NCBI GenBank assembly: GCA_029532415.1 | Contig: JAQOTA010000064.1 | Location: forward strand, 372,001 to 436,000 | Direction: 5' to 3' | Source: Marasmius tenuissimus | Taxonomy: Eukaryota; Basidiomycota; Agaricomycetes; Agaricales; Marasmiaceae | Length of the DNA: 64,000 bases | Part shown: piece after piece, positions 22,423 through 34,908 of the stretch | Layout of the letters: each line of letters opens with the position of its first letter | Position numbering within the stretch: position 1 is the stretch's first letter | Notes under the pieces: model-generated | Database searches by the model: none | Seen by the model: the letters and a program-made list of their open reading frames with translations, nothing else | What the model was told of the DNA's origin: nothing | Program-made: the position numbers and the translations under genes

Positions 22423-23536
22423 AGTATCATGGGATGCCTCTCCGAAACTACAGCGAGTGCCATCTGGGTAAAAATTGATGCAATGTCTACCTAACGCTAT
22501 GCTTGTAACATATGAGAAAATAGGTAGGAGCGAGTAGAAAAGTATGAGGACGAGTTTATCTGTTCAACCCAGCGGTCCTAGCCCCAGCGACCCACTCGTG
22601 AGTCACTTAAAAGCGTGAGAAATTTCCGGCCAAAGACATTGCCAACTCGCGGTGGCGAATGCCCCGCCAGTAAACCTTCGACCCCAACCATCATCATCAT
22701 CACGGCGAACCACGCCTTCGATGAGCTCCATTCCCAACACACATACTTTGTCAGGTTTCATGTGTCTCTCTGGGGATCAACAACTCAATTGCCTGTATCG
22801 CATTCTCGGGACACACAATGGGACTCTATCTCAGTCTTGACTACAAAGAACAATACAGCAATTGCGAGTTTCTAGATTGACGCCGAAATCGAACAGCTTG
22901 GAGTATTGGAAAGATCCTATGGCCGCAAATAGCTTGAATGTACTATGATGAACTATGATTGGAACCCGCGTGTTTCTTAAGATAGATGAAGACCTTGTTC
23001 TACCTTTTCGCTTCGAATTTACATCAGCAAGATGGGGAAAAACCTGTGCGACTTTTTGAACTCTTCTCGGCATTTTTACCGAGGCCACCAGTCAACAGCC
23101 CTTCGGTTCAAAAGTCCACGCCCTTCGCCACCGCTACTGATGGTAGTCTATCTGGAGAACTGTCTGAATGGAGGATGCATTGATTTTGAAAACATAAGAA
23201 TGGGATATGTCACTCAACTTTCCGCTCAGTCTCGCTGGTATTGCACGCCTTCAGGGCTCAAGCGCCCGCAATTGATGAACCTTTGGGAATTTCGACACAA
23301 CTTTTTGATGCCCATCAAAAAGCTCGGAACAGCTCGGAAACGTCCTAAAAAGTTTTTTCCCATCTTACTGATGTAGGCTTTCTTCACCCAATTGCGTCCT
23401 CTGTTCTGTGATCAATGATGAAGATCTGGGTTGGTGTTTCATGAGAATTAGAGGAGATAGAAGCCTCGTGCGCGAGACTCGTACAAAAGTGTATAGATGT
23501 GGTGACTAGCTCGAGGCCTCACTCGACAACCTTCCT
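22423..23536. other. Spacer with unassigned plus-strand frames
   Basis: Frames at 22615-22875 and 23032-23376 (114 residues, MGKNLCDFLNSSRHFYRG) show no motif I can identify and no paralogue in the window. A LNCL...LEYWKD-like stretch near 22790-22920 faintly recalls Crinkler N-termini, but frames change too often to support it. Confidence 0.3.
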
Positions 23537-25054
23537 ATGTCAGCGTTAAATATCACCTTTCCTGATGAATACTCGCCGCTCCTACAAGTCAGGCAAGTCG
23601 TGGAATATCCCATAGTCACGGTTCTGGTCAGTCTCGTGGTCTCGGTGTTGCTTGAGAATCGTACTTACGATGTGTTATAGGTGATGTGCATTATTTATGG
23701 TCAGTCCAATGCTCGCAGATGTGAGCTGGAGTTGCATTTCGCTCACTATGACCAGGCTTCCACATTCTACTCTTTGGTTTATGCGTATACGTCCTCCGAC
23801 GAGGGACGATACGTCGTCGAAATCTATACATGGCCTGGACTTCCATTCTTTTCATGCTGGCAACTTCCAGCGTTATCGTAGAGACAATGCTCGTACTGCG
23901 CTCGTCGAGTGTGAGATATCTCTCCGTCAAGAATCATGATTATCAGGGTGTGTACGAGCAGTCAATCGGGCAAGAAAGACACGGTCTCTTCCTATAGTGA
24001 GTGACAGACCTTCATACGCGATGCTCATTTATATTCTCTTAGTACTTTGACTCGGATCTTATACATTCTTGCAAAGTAAGTGAAATAACAGATGATTAGC
24101 AGGGGGAGCGTGACTAATGGTGCTCACAGCATAGTTGCCGATTCCATGCTCGTCAGTACTACCTAAATAACGGTGCATTGGCTTGACGCTGAAGACAAGG
24201 CTTAGATCTACAGATGCTACGTAGTATGGGGATCCAAAAAACGCGTTGTAATCCCTTTGGCTACAGTATCTGTCGCCATCAGTGGTATCTGAACCGACTC
24301 CTTTCTTCTGTTCGGCACTGATCATAAGTAAAGTCGTTAGCACGACTGGCACGGTCATGTCTTTTATGGGGTATAGGGACTCGGCTATCGAAGTAAATCA
24401 AGCTATGGCTGCTAAAGGGGAAATTATTGCGGGGACCAGTCTTGCTATTAGTGCGTTCTTCAATCTAGCCCTGACGTTGCTAGCGGGTGAGTAAAAATAC
24501 CAACGTGTCATGACGAGTATAGCTCAGATATTTTTTAAAGCCGGGCGAATATGGTGGATTACCCGTACTGTTAATCGATCAAAGACGCACACGGCCCGGA
24601 CTATAAACAAGATAATGTCGATCGCCCACGATCTCTTTCCTTAATTAGACGCTTACCCTCTTCCAGCCTCAAATCTGGGATGCTCTATCCGCTAGTTATG
24701 ATCATACATCTCGCTGTCGCCAACTCCGACCCGGATCCGCCACTCGATACGTTCCCGCTTCTCGTTCTTGCCGCCGTTCGTCGATCTATAACCCTCTCAT
24801 TGACTGTTTTTTTGACGTTTTTGATACAGGGAATCACGCCTCCACTAATCATTGTCCTCACTCATCTGGCAATCCACGTTGTGGAAGATTTGGACGCGAC
24901 CTATTCACGCCGCAACAATCTTACCTCTTTTCGAATGACCGAGCGATCTTTTGGCTTGTCTCAGGGCTTGAAAGAGCCTCGGGCTCTCCGCGGGCAAGAT
25001 GGCACGGAGCCCGAGGCTCTTGATGGCAGCGGAACTTCAGACCGAGTGGTATAA
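23537..25054 (+). CDS. Seven-helix membrane protein of an agaricomycete-specific family
   Basis: Ten exons with agreeing phases: 23537-23626, 23681-23699, 23756-23996, 24043-24075, 24130-24151, 24206-24284, 24334-24486, 24541-24616, 24667-24775, 24830-25054 (348 residues). Helices in order: ILLFGLCVYVL; WTSILFMLATSSVIVE; RILYILANIVADSML; VVIPLATVSVAIS; IAISAFF-type segment ending in AGRIWW; GMLYPLVMIIHLAVA; PLIIVLTHLAI. The motif ADSMLIYRCYVVW at the end of helix 3 marks a large agaricomycete membrane-protein family of unknown ligand that I recall from many genomes. The C-terminal tail is charged and probably cytoplasmic. Introns 8 and 9 have weak donors (GTCGAT, GTTCGT); intron 9 is 54 nt and could be retained in frame. 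Paralogue copy 1 lies 1.1 kb upstream. Confidence 0.75.
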
Positions 25055-25668
25055 GTGATCACCTGGCGGTGAATATAGCGTCACGACACCAAGTATGGAG
25101 TATCCATAGGTTCTGGATGGATATGGTTTAGCGCCCAATTCGGCTACATCGAAAGGAGTTCTATCCACGATTATTTGGCACAAGGGTCGAGGAATTTGAG
25201 GGTATATATTCATACCTTTAATATATTTATCGTTGGAATCCTTCGCAAGTTTGGTTGTGTGAGGGGAAATGTTGTACTCTCCGAATTTTATTTACCTTAG
25301 TATGCACTCTTGATAGATAATTGGCATTCTGTTGATGCTCCTTCCCGGCCGAGTTGGTCACAACACGTTTCTAGGACTTTTCTTGAGGGAGATCTGTAGA
25401 GGGGATAGCGGGTGGTGAATGTCAACACTAGGCACTCAAGAATGCAGCCCAACGTCGATGAATCAGTCTTTGTCTCTGCGCTTTCCAAACCGCTAACTAT
25501 TCAAACAGTACCCAAAGCAACTGAAGCAAGAACATATAAATACATGTGACAGCGATCGAGCGAGCCTGCCGCGAGAAATAAAGGATACAAGCAGAATGCA
25601 CCAGAACGTTTGACTCAATCTCCCAATGGTGGCTAATCTCCCCAAGTCTCAACGAGCTCTTCATACAT

Positions 25669-28600
25669 CTATCTCCACGCTTTCTTCACAGTCTCATTCG
25701 TACGAGTCGTTTGAGAGCTGGGTAGAAACTTAAGATGGTGGATACTGACGAGCGGAAATCAGGCTTACCGTGTCGTCCGTGCAGAAGACGGGGTGGGTTT
25801 CGCAGGAGTAACCTTAGGAACCTCTTGCTTAGACTGTTCCTTTGGTCTGTTCGACGTGGTAATAACCTTACCCGCCGTTCGAGTACTAAAACAACAGGTC
25901 AGATAGTATGTACAAGTAGGTTGAAAGTATCGGCTCTTACCGTCGAGCTGGGACAGGCTTTTCCCTGGCACTCACCCCAGCGGCCTTCGTTCCGAGAGAT
26001 TGCTGTTCTACTGTTTTCGGTCTTGTTTGTGGGCTAGACATGACAACTGTCTTTCCTCGTGCCTCAAGTCTGTTCGAATATTCGAGGAACTGAATGTGGG
26101 TCAAAAAGATAGACTTACCGTGTCGGGCGTACTGGGGTATAATCACGTGAGTCTCCCCCAAGACTTTCGGTTCCTTGGTCGGACGGTTTCGGTCGCTTGG
26201 TCGCCAATTCAGATACGATGGTCAGAGAGCTAAGAAGGGCGAGTGAGATGATCAGGAACTCAAAGCACGAGTCCTTACCATTGGGCTGCGGTAAATGTTT
26301 GACCGGCACCCACCCCACTGGTCATTGTTTCGAAGGATTTATGCGCCGTTCTTTTCGGTTGTATTTGTGATTTTGATATAGCGGCTGCCTTTCCCTGAGC
26401 CGGAGGCCTACCCGAATAGTTTAAATACCGAATAGAGGCTAGAAAAAGAACTTACCTTGTTGTGTGTGCAGAGGTTTCATCACGAGTGTCTATCTTTACT
26501 CGTGTAGTTCCCTGTGGCCGTTTAGCTCGCTTGGTCGCCGTGTAAGACATGAAGGTCGGAGAGCTGAGGAACACTGGTGAAAACTATGGACGTGAATAGT
26601 GGGAAGTAAAGCTCACTGTTCAAGCGGTGCTGATTTCTGGGTAATAGGTTTTGATGAGTCTGATTGACATTTGGTTTCCTGCACTGTAGCATGTTGTCCT
26701 CTGATGCGGCGTGTCTCTTCCACAGATTTTTGCGCGCTGGCTTCATGACGATTATCTAAAACTCGAGTTCAAACGTCAGCCAGAGTACACATGTGACAAG
26801 TATAGAGCACCCATACCTTGATCTCCTGTGTGGGCCAATGCACATCCTGCAGATGTATCCACGAATAAGGATGTTGACGGGTATGCTGGCTGAGAAATTG
26901 AAGAGCAAAATTCATCCAGTTCCTCCGAGTCCCCATGCTGATTCGAGTCCTCTAAGTCTTCATTGCTGCCCGTGTTTTTGAGCTCCACAATCCTTCGAGC
27001 ATAGGGATCACCTGAACCAAAAACTAGATTATGCTTGACAAATCAAAGAGGGTGGACGGTACGTACCCCATATCAACTCGGGATACCCGTGATCTTGAGC
27101 GTATTGCTTCCCATCAATGTCATAGTTTTTGGTGTGCAAGTGACTCTCGACCAAATTATATTCCTCATCCTCCCAATATGACCCAACGCACGTCTCAACC
27201 TCCAGCTCAGGTATTCCAGACTGCTCCCAATCCTTCTCTGAGATCACGGTCTTTCCTTTTGGGTCCCATGACCAGTAGAATAGCAGGTCAGAGAGGGGAT
27301 GAGGTGTACAGTACATTCCGTCGATATACTCGACGTGAAGGGGGGGAACGAAGAGGTACACGGGTGCGGGACAGGGTTTTAGATCACGTGAGAAGTGGCC
27401 AGTGACGGAAAATCCGATTTCATCAATGAAATCTGGAGAATGATATCAGAGGGATATGCCAATGAGGTCGGAGATCTACGGGACACGTACATGTTGACAG
27501 GTAGCTATCCTTATCAGACTGGCAAAGGTAAGCAGCACGGAGTCTGGTTCGGTCTTTCAACGGAAGGCGCGACGAGAAGTATAGGTTGAGTTGGGTGTTG
27601 TGGGTATCATGGAAGGTAAAGTCAACGCGTGAAGGGACTAGTGAGGTTAGGAGAGGAGGGTTTGGATGGGATTCAGGCACACCTTTCTCGGAATAACCGG
27701 CGTCGATGTTGTAACTACGATTCTCGAAACACCACTCGGGACGTGGAGTGGAAGGAAAGTGAGCAAGAATTTCACTTGCGAAGAGGTCGATAACAGCTCC
27801 GAATGTCAACTGGTCGTAATGTGCCATTCCTGACAGGTCTACTTGAACTGTGTATCCCAATGACGCAATCAGATACACAAAGTCACCGAAAGTGTTCTCA
27901 AAGTAGGTGGTGATCTCGTCAGCATCGAGTTGGGGAAGAGGCCCTTCAGGAAGTGGGGTTGGCGTGAAGCGGTAGTAGCCTTCATATGGCTGTTCGATGG
28001 AGGCGGAAGCGTCGTAATGCCAAGTCCGTGTTTTGAGATTGAATGTCCAATCCACCCACCCCGACGAAACCTGTCCTGCTGTTTTTAGCTTGTCAAGCCT
28101 CGGAATAGCCAACCTACCGGAGTCCTCAGCGATTTGTCGGCACGGAGCGCGGATATTGCGGCTCTCTAAAGGCACTTTCAGGAGTGTTTGGACTCGATTC
28201 GAGATACTCACATTTGTACAGTCAAGGTATTGATATACAAGGTTCTCTGTGAGGAAATATCGATCAGTAAACACCCTTCCATTGACTAAGTCTAAGAACC
28301 TAAGATGTGAGCCGAGTACCAGCCCAGTCACAAGAGGTTTCGCACCTTCATGCAAGACGAAAGTCGGAATTTCCGCCTTCATCAATCCCAACATCTGAGC
28401 AAATTGCAGTGTCCTAAGCTCGCCTTTTGAGGTGACAAGCCTACCTAAACAAACTTGAATCTTACCTGTGAGCCGAGAAAGCCTTATAGAACTCTTCCCA
28501 CAACTAAAAACTGGATATCATTCTGATGCTCAATAGCTGGTCAAATCACACTCACCAGGCATGTAGTATTCCTATCCTTCTTATCTTTTGGCTCGAAACT

Positions 28601-29001
28601 CACCACCGTGACCGTGTAGTTGTATGGGTATAATGTGGCGGTGTGAAACCTCTTCACTACCGTGACTCTTGTTTCTCCACCGTTCTGAGATGATCTATTG
28701 TTTGTCAGAGGCTCCCTCTCTCTGATCACCACCACCATCTCCCGCGACCAGGTTTGCTCTCGAAAAAGAATATCGCCCTCAAAAATTTCCCTATACCGTT
28801 TCTGTCTGGGCTGAAGCACGAATGTTTCGAGTCAATTCATTCTTCAAAGTGTTTGGTCCGTACCATGATTCGATTCTCCTCTTCCTCCCGACAGATCATA
28901 CAACTGATATAGTTGTTATTCACGTCGCCTTCGATATTTTGGAAGCGACTTCTGCCACCAATTCTCGTATTCCTGGCACCTGCAAAGAACGTGGAGGACA
29001 T
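25669..29001 (-). CDS. PF2: paralogue 2, apparently intact
   Basis: The start at 29001 (MSSTFFAGARNTRIG) and the stop at 25669-25671 after ETVKKAWR are fixed by comparison with PF1 and PF4. About 16 exons, all open, giving roughly 850-860 residues. Parts in order: N-terminal motif FQNIEGDVNNNY; KRYREIFEGD; VVKRFHTATLYPYNYTV; LWEEFYKAFSAH; PTFVLHEGAK; AISALRADKSLR; DWTFNLKTRTWHYDAS; GDFVYLIAS; RAAYLCQSDKDS; FYWSWDPKGK; QYAQDHGYPELIW; an acidic Ser-rich segment (SEELDEFCSS); then Lys/Pro-rich modules a-b-a'-b'-c and the end exon. There are no signal peptides or membrane segments. Function unknown. Of the five copies, this one shows the full module set in an open frame. Confidence 0.8.
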
Positions 29002-29057
29002 AGTTGGGCGATGGAGACAAGGAGGGGAAGGGACTGAGAGGCAACGCCACAGCATCA

Positions 29058-29069
29058 CACGTATATGTG
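29058..29069 (-). promoter_or_regulatory. TATA-like palindrome upstream of PF2
   Basis: CACGTATATGTG starts 57 bp upstream of the ATG. PF3 (38160-38171) and PF5 (56844-56855) have CACATATATGTG at exactly the same distance, and PF4 has TCTGTATATGTG at 58 bp. The surrounding GGACGGTCA is shared by PF2, PF3 and PF5. The position suits a TATA box or an upstream activator site. Confidence 0.5.
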
Positions 29070-29071
29070 AC

Positions 29072-30984
29072 CGTCCGTTCCCCAGCCTTGTTGCTTATGT
29101 GCGGTATTTGGCACCTATGGACACCGCCTAACGTTAAATACCCCTGATCGGACGCTTTTTCGAATGATCAGCAATTGGTATGATGAATAAGGAATCTGAT
29201 TCACGCTAAAAGGACCCCCCAATGAAGATTTGCTTGCCTCAATCCTGCATAAAACACTGACCAGAGGCTTTGATAACAGTGAGCAACGAAAGGTCTTTCC
29301 GTTATCCTCCTGCCGCGCGGCTAAAACACGTATGAAACCATCACTGGAGTCAATCGAGTTTGATAGAACAGTCACCCAAGAGATCGATCGGCGAGGATGG
29401 AGCTATGCACAGTAAACCTTATTCTCAAAAGCCACAATGATCGGCGATTGTTCCACGTTCAACAAGCCATTATAGCATGCGAGATCGCCAATAATACAGA
29501 TACGCCTTTTGTGGGAACGTGCCCGGTGAGCTGGTGAGCTCTGGAACATCAATAGAGAATCTGAATGTAGCATCGTGATCGTGTTCAAGTGAAGATTAAA
29601 CTTAAATCCACGAATGGCAATCCAACGTATCGAGTTTTGGAGCTGGAATTCATGACACTTCGATTTTGATCATCAATGCTACGCGAGAGGTGCTATTCGA
29701 GTCACCGAGGTCAAGCTGGGGAGGAACTTCCTATTTCTATTGAGTGATCAGTACGGCTGGTATATAAACGACTTTGCACGAAGAGAGAGAGAATGGTTCA
29801 TCTGCAGAGAGAAAAATAGCCACGAGAAATAAATGTTAGAAAAATATTCGAGATATCCTGAACGTGAGCAGAACACCCTCTGATTGTGGCGCTGTGTTGT
29901 TAATGCCTAAGCCAAATGGAGAAAGCAACTCACCATCACTTTGAAGGTCCACTCAGCCACCCGAATCTCACAAACCGACGGTGCGCTTCTCTGTATGGAA
30001 GGCCGGACGGTCGCGCTTTCCCATCAGTGATGGCCACTGATAGCCTCGGTGCTCCATACCGATATGGAAGCCGAAGGTTCTGGGACCCCGGAACCCACAA
30101 ATACCCACATATGAGACATGCTTCCGACCTGTATTCGAGACGAAGCTTTGAGTGAGCTGTCACCTTCCATACTGACCCCAATTTGACATCATATTTCAGT
30201 GATATCAGAGTCGGTTTATTGTGCGGTCTGGCGACCGTGAATTTTCAAAGAACTAGCGTGGTTGCCGTGGTGCTTTGAGTTGCGTCTCGGAATGTAGTCG
30301 CGGTGTAAAGTAGTAGAACAGGGATGCTTGTAATCCGAATGACATTATGTTTCGAGATTCCAAATGCTGTCGATTGAGTAACTTCTGATCCTCAGACCTC
30401 AGCATATACCCGAAACTAGTGGTGGGGTCACATTCTAGGTGTACCTGCGGTGGTAATTTTACTACAATCAGTGTCGGACTAGCGCACACCAACAGCTGAA
30501 ACTTGAATGGTAGTGACAAAGAGTGAAAACTCAGATGAAAATCTTGATGGCTGAGCCCATTCCCGCTATTAGAGGATCCCTTTTTCAGCACTGAAGAGTA
30601 ATTGAGACGCCATACGAGCTGGTTATGAGCCTCGGCTGGTAGACGCCAGATTCGGAACAGTTACACGGTTTTTCTTTTGAACTCAGCACTGAATCTTCGA
30701 CGCGTCATCAGCGCTTCAGCATCCCCAGCCTCTGGGCATCCCCTCAGGTTCCGTGCCCATCCGTGAATGGTGTCTACCGTGATTGTATGCAGACTGTGGA
30801 AACAATTCCTAAAAGATAGTATGGTCTTCAATATTACCCTCAAATCCCGTCCACACCTGATTACAGCCACCAATCCTCCGAGCTAGTCGGAAGGAAGTTT
30901 AAAGGTCAATGGATTAGATCTCACTTTGGTGGGTCGCCCGCATCTCGAGCGGCTATGTCTTCTCAAAACCTCGCACTCTCTGCG
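29072..30984. other. PF2 upstream block and unassigned sequence
   Basis: To about 29960 the sequence matches the upstream flanks of PF3, PF4 and PF5 (for example CTCCTGCCGCGCGGC and GCCTAAGCCAAAT), so it is part of the duplicated PF block. From about 29960 to 30984 I see no paralogue and no convincing gene; the frames there are short. Confidence 0.4.
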
Positions 30985-31114
30985 GACCTCGCTCGTACTT
31001 CCCGAGTCTCCTTGGCGATTTATCTGAATCTCTGGTGAAGTCACTTGAGCCAATTCCTCTGTCTCGAATCTTTTCCTCAAGATAAAATCCACTCAGGCAC
31101 CCTTCCCTGTGATA

Positions 31115-33119
31115 GGGGCATGCTAAATTCACGTACAGTGTTACGTACAGTCACGTACCGTTCACGTACAGTCGCGTACAAATTCACGTACCGTCACGTA
31201 CCACTCACGTATCATACACTATTGTTATTCCACCTCGATAAGCCCTTCCTTAGCTTTTCAGACTTTCTTGACTCTGCTAAGAATAACCAGGAAGAAGCAC
31301 ACTTATCGTCTACCTGCGATCGAATCCATTCGGGGATATCAGTTTGCGTTGTACTCGACCTAAACTTCAATTATAGGCGATCTTTCATTGAGTTTTCCGG
31401 CAGTTATGGTTCAGGTATTCCCCAGTTGACAGCCATTTACTGTGGGTTTGAAGCCACTCTGAGACTCAGTATCAAGCATGCACGGTAGGCTGAGGTGCAA
31501 GGCACCACATCAACTGCGACCCTGGGTCCCAGATCGATTTAAAATTCCCAGCGAGCAGATTGGCAGTGGCAATTGTTATGATTGTCAGCCCCTTCTTCCC
31601 CATCGTACCATTAGGATCACAGTACTTGTATACTTAAATGTTCATTTGAATGCACCAACCTGTACAGTTGAGCCATGACCCAGGACTGCATCATTCGGGC
31701 AGGGGTCCTCATCAGCAGAACACCTTCGCACTATGTTTTCACTGTCCAGTGTGTGCATCGCATTTTGGCCACATATCACCCGCCCATGGATACGACCCCG
31801 TGCCGAGTAACTCTCATGCTTCTATCACTCTACATCCTTCAACCTCACGGATAGTTCAGTTCTCTTCAGCTGTCGAATCCTCTCACTCCGAGTCTGCCGT
31901 TGCATCTTTCTGTTCCTTCCCAGAGCAAAGAGACAGAAGTGCTGCTCCGTCGGAGACCCACGACGTCACCCACAAGTCCAATGTATTCATCAATACTGAC
32001 GACAATATCACTGGTGGCAATTACTGGCGTATCCTTGTTCCCACCAGGCTCCTGGCTCAATGACCCTTATACTCAATCATGGAAACGGGCCCGGTAAGAC
32101 GTGACCGAACTGAGGAATACTGATCAACCACAACAGCATACTCGCCCACATCCAATGCTCAGGCCTGTTCATAAAAACGAAGCTTGTTTGTAGACATTCC
32201 TGGATATATTGTCAAAGTGATATCTTTATCTAACTTCATATCCTGGTGTATTAGAAGTCCCGTACCTCACGTACAACTCACGTACAATTCACGTACAATT
32301 CACGTGCCTCACGTACACTCACGTTCAAATTCACGTACCTCGCGTTCATTCACGTTCATTCACGTTCCGATTCACGTACCTTGTGTTTTTTCACGTCCAG
32401 ACTCACGTACCTCATGAAAATTCACGTTCGCTCACGTACATGTTCCGTTCTTAGTTCAGCGTACTCTATTTGCCATCAAGTCCACGAGCCTCGAGGTGCT
32501 TTGCGCGACCTAGTAGGTTTGACTTCGATTCTCTACGACAGTCCTACCTCTCAAAGTGACAATAAGCTCGCAGCTTACATTGATTATGGTGGGGAGGCAG
32601 TACAAGAGGCTCGATATCACATTTTGATACCTTACATATAGGTGAGGCAGGCTGGAGGAGGTGTTTGACGCAGTCAAGATCCGTGGGAAAACACTATATC
32701 AATGACCACGGAACAACATTGGGCATGTCAACCAGCTCCGTTGCTTGTAATCACTTAAAGAAGAGTCTCAATAGCTCCTGATGCGTGCTTTGAGGTTGGT
32801 TAGGACTAACCTTGACTGGTGAGTTGTGTCTTTTTGCTATAGGGAAGACTCTAGACCCTTCTCCTGGGCAGCACACCCCAGAAGACTGTTTACAGCGGCG
32901 AGACATCATCCAGAACCATCGAGTCTCATTCAGATGGTCAGTCTATGTACCTACTCTGGCAGACAAGCCAGAGGGCTATGTACATGGAGCAGATATTCAA
33001 GATATCGAACGGAGGTGGCTATGTTTCCTGGTCTCCACAAGCTGTGGCTATGCTTTGCCATCAATTCACGTACCTCACGTACTGCAAGATGTACGTGAAC
33101 GTGAATTTAGATAGGCCCC
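31115..33119. mobile_element. Element B: 2.0-kb non-autonomous relative of elements A and D
   Basis: The 8-bp duplication CTGTGATA lies at 31107-31114 and 33120-33127. Termini are GGGGCATGCTAAATTCACG and (right, reverse complement) GGGGCCTATCTAAATTCACG. The subterminal motif is TCACGTAC, in arrays at 31131-31215, 32262-32450 and 33066-33110. The duplicated segment at 51740-64000 provides the empty site: around 51858-51875 the same flanks (CAGGCAC... and CTACTCAAG) are joined across a single CTGCGAAT. No transposase is visible. The frames inside (for example 31045-31488 and 32812-33114) have no recognisable domain. Confidence 0.88.
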
Positions 33120-33127
33120 CTGTGATA

Positions 33128-34908
33128 GCTACTCAAGGGAGATTGTTGACAAACACCCAGGAAACTGACGGTTGAGCAGTTCCGGAAGTGAATGAAAAAT
33201 ATTCGGCACACGTCAAGTAGTCAAAGATGGAATGTGGCTTTGCGACCACGGTTGAGCGAGATAGTACGATCATTGAGAGACACTTCGCCACTGGTCGATG
33301 TATTGGACGGAACAGTACCATCCTCAGAAATTGGGGCTCTTGTTGCAACCGGACACCACCATCTGTTGCTCACCAGTCTTTGATGTCAAGCATGAGATTG
33401 AGCCATACTCAAGTCGTTGCAAAGGTTAACAAAATTGCGATTCACAAACAACTCTCTCTAAACCTTAATTTTCGTACCTGTATCACGCACAAAGACCTCC
33501 AGTACTCTCATCTGTCCGACCATGGAGATCTCAAAGGTAAAGCTCACAGATCATCAGCGTTCCGGACTCCACTTTATACAGCCCCTATGGTGATCGTCAG
33601 GCCCTACCGGCAGATACGAGCGACTTACACCACACATCGTCCTCATTCTATGTGAAAGTCGTTCGGATGAGGTGGAATACAATCATTTCCATTTACAGTA
33701 CACCTGATGCCTGGCGTTCTTGTCCATAGACTCGAGGGAGAACGCCATGGTCGTGGCCTTTCGGTGCTTCAATTGGCTGCGTGTCACCTGAACTGAAGTG
33801 AATTCTCTACAGCTCAGGGCCGTACATGGAGGGGCGCACGATTGAGTCTTCCGGGCTGTGGAGATCATCTTTTAACCAATGAATGTAGCTCGGACTCATT
33901 ACGTTCCTCAAAGGGCGACCCCCCGATTCTCAAAGTCCGTTGACATCGAGGATAAAGCTACCGGTCATGCAGATTGGCCCGTTGGTTTGCGGATCATTGT
34001 TCTCCTCCTGAACGCCAAGTCGACGACTTGAAACGGCAAGTGTTCACATAAAAAACTACTTCAGAGATCTAAAAGAGAATAACCGTTTGTAACCCGCTCG
34101 CCGCTATTAAAAATCCGACCAAGGAGGGAAGATCATATCGCTCACTCTGTTCATAGTCTCCTGGCGGTTCAGCCGACCCCTGACTGTAGATAGTGCCTAT
34201 ATCTCTCGGAATATGTTGCCTTCAAAACGCGTACCTCCGAGTTATTTAAGCACTCCTTGACCCACACTCGCCATGTCGGTCGGTTTATGGCTACGAAAAG
34301 ATTCAAGACCAGGGAACAGGTCGCTCGAATGTTGGAAGTAAGTCGCCCGATTGTTAATCCCTTGGGTGTAGGTTCCTCTTATCGCTTCCCCCGTGAGATA
34401 TTAGTGTTGTTCAATTGTACTCAGCAGGTTCCCCGATGTATCGATCTCTTTCCTCACTCACGGCAGTTTATTTGAATGGTTTGATGTCTCCAAAGATTTC
34501 TATTTCAATCACTTGTTACCACGAAAATCGGGATATCACCCCGTACCTACTTCACGGTCAGTAACTCTGGACAATCTCGGTGGAGGGGTACCCGCTTTGA
34601 TTTCTGTCCTTTCTCCCGATCTAGCCAGTCTATTTCTCATCTCTGTGTATGGATTTGAGATAAAGCTCTCCCGGTATGGTTGTTTCGCTTTGTTGGGTAA
34701 AGATTGATACAGAAGCATTGGCCGAACAGATCCTGTCGAGATTCGTCCATGCGGAACAGAGTTCATAGAGGGTATCATCGAGCTACAATCCACGGACTAG
34801 TGGTATGTCGTGTTTCAAACGAAAAGGGAAGCAGAACGAGTCGCAACTTAAGATGAGCTTTATAGACAAGATTTCGGACCCGCGAGAATGAGAGCTACTA
34901 CAAGCGGT
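33128..34908. other. Duplicated sequence without a supported gene
   Basis: The whole stretch has a counterpart at 51877-53572. Plus-strand frames such as 34257-34475 (TREQVARMLEVSRPIVNPLG) recur at 52856-53086 but lack known motifs. A minus-strand frame contains KRFETEELAQV at 31045-31070 and again at 51815-51838, which looks like the end of a protein tail. In copy 1 element B now lies between that tail and its former upstream exons. Confidence 0.35.

Noticed and set aside
22615..23376. Possible Crinkler-like (CRN) effector gene
   Set aside because: A faint LNCL...LEYWKD resemblance needs several frame changes and lacks splice signals at the right places.
32184..32417. 77-residue ORF with repeated SRT / HVH words
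   Set aside because: It only translates the TCACGTAC array of element B.
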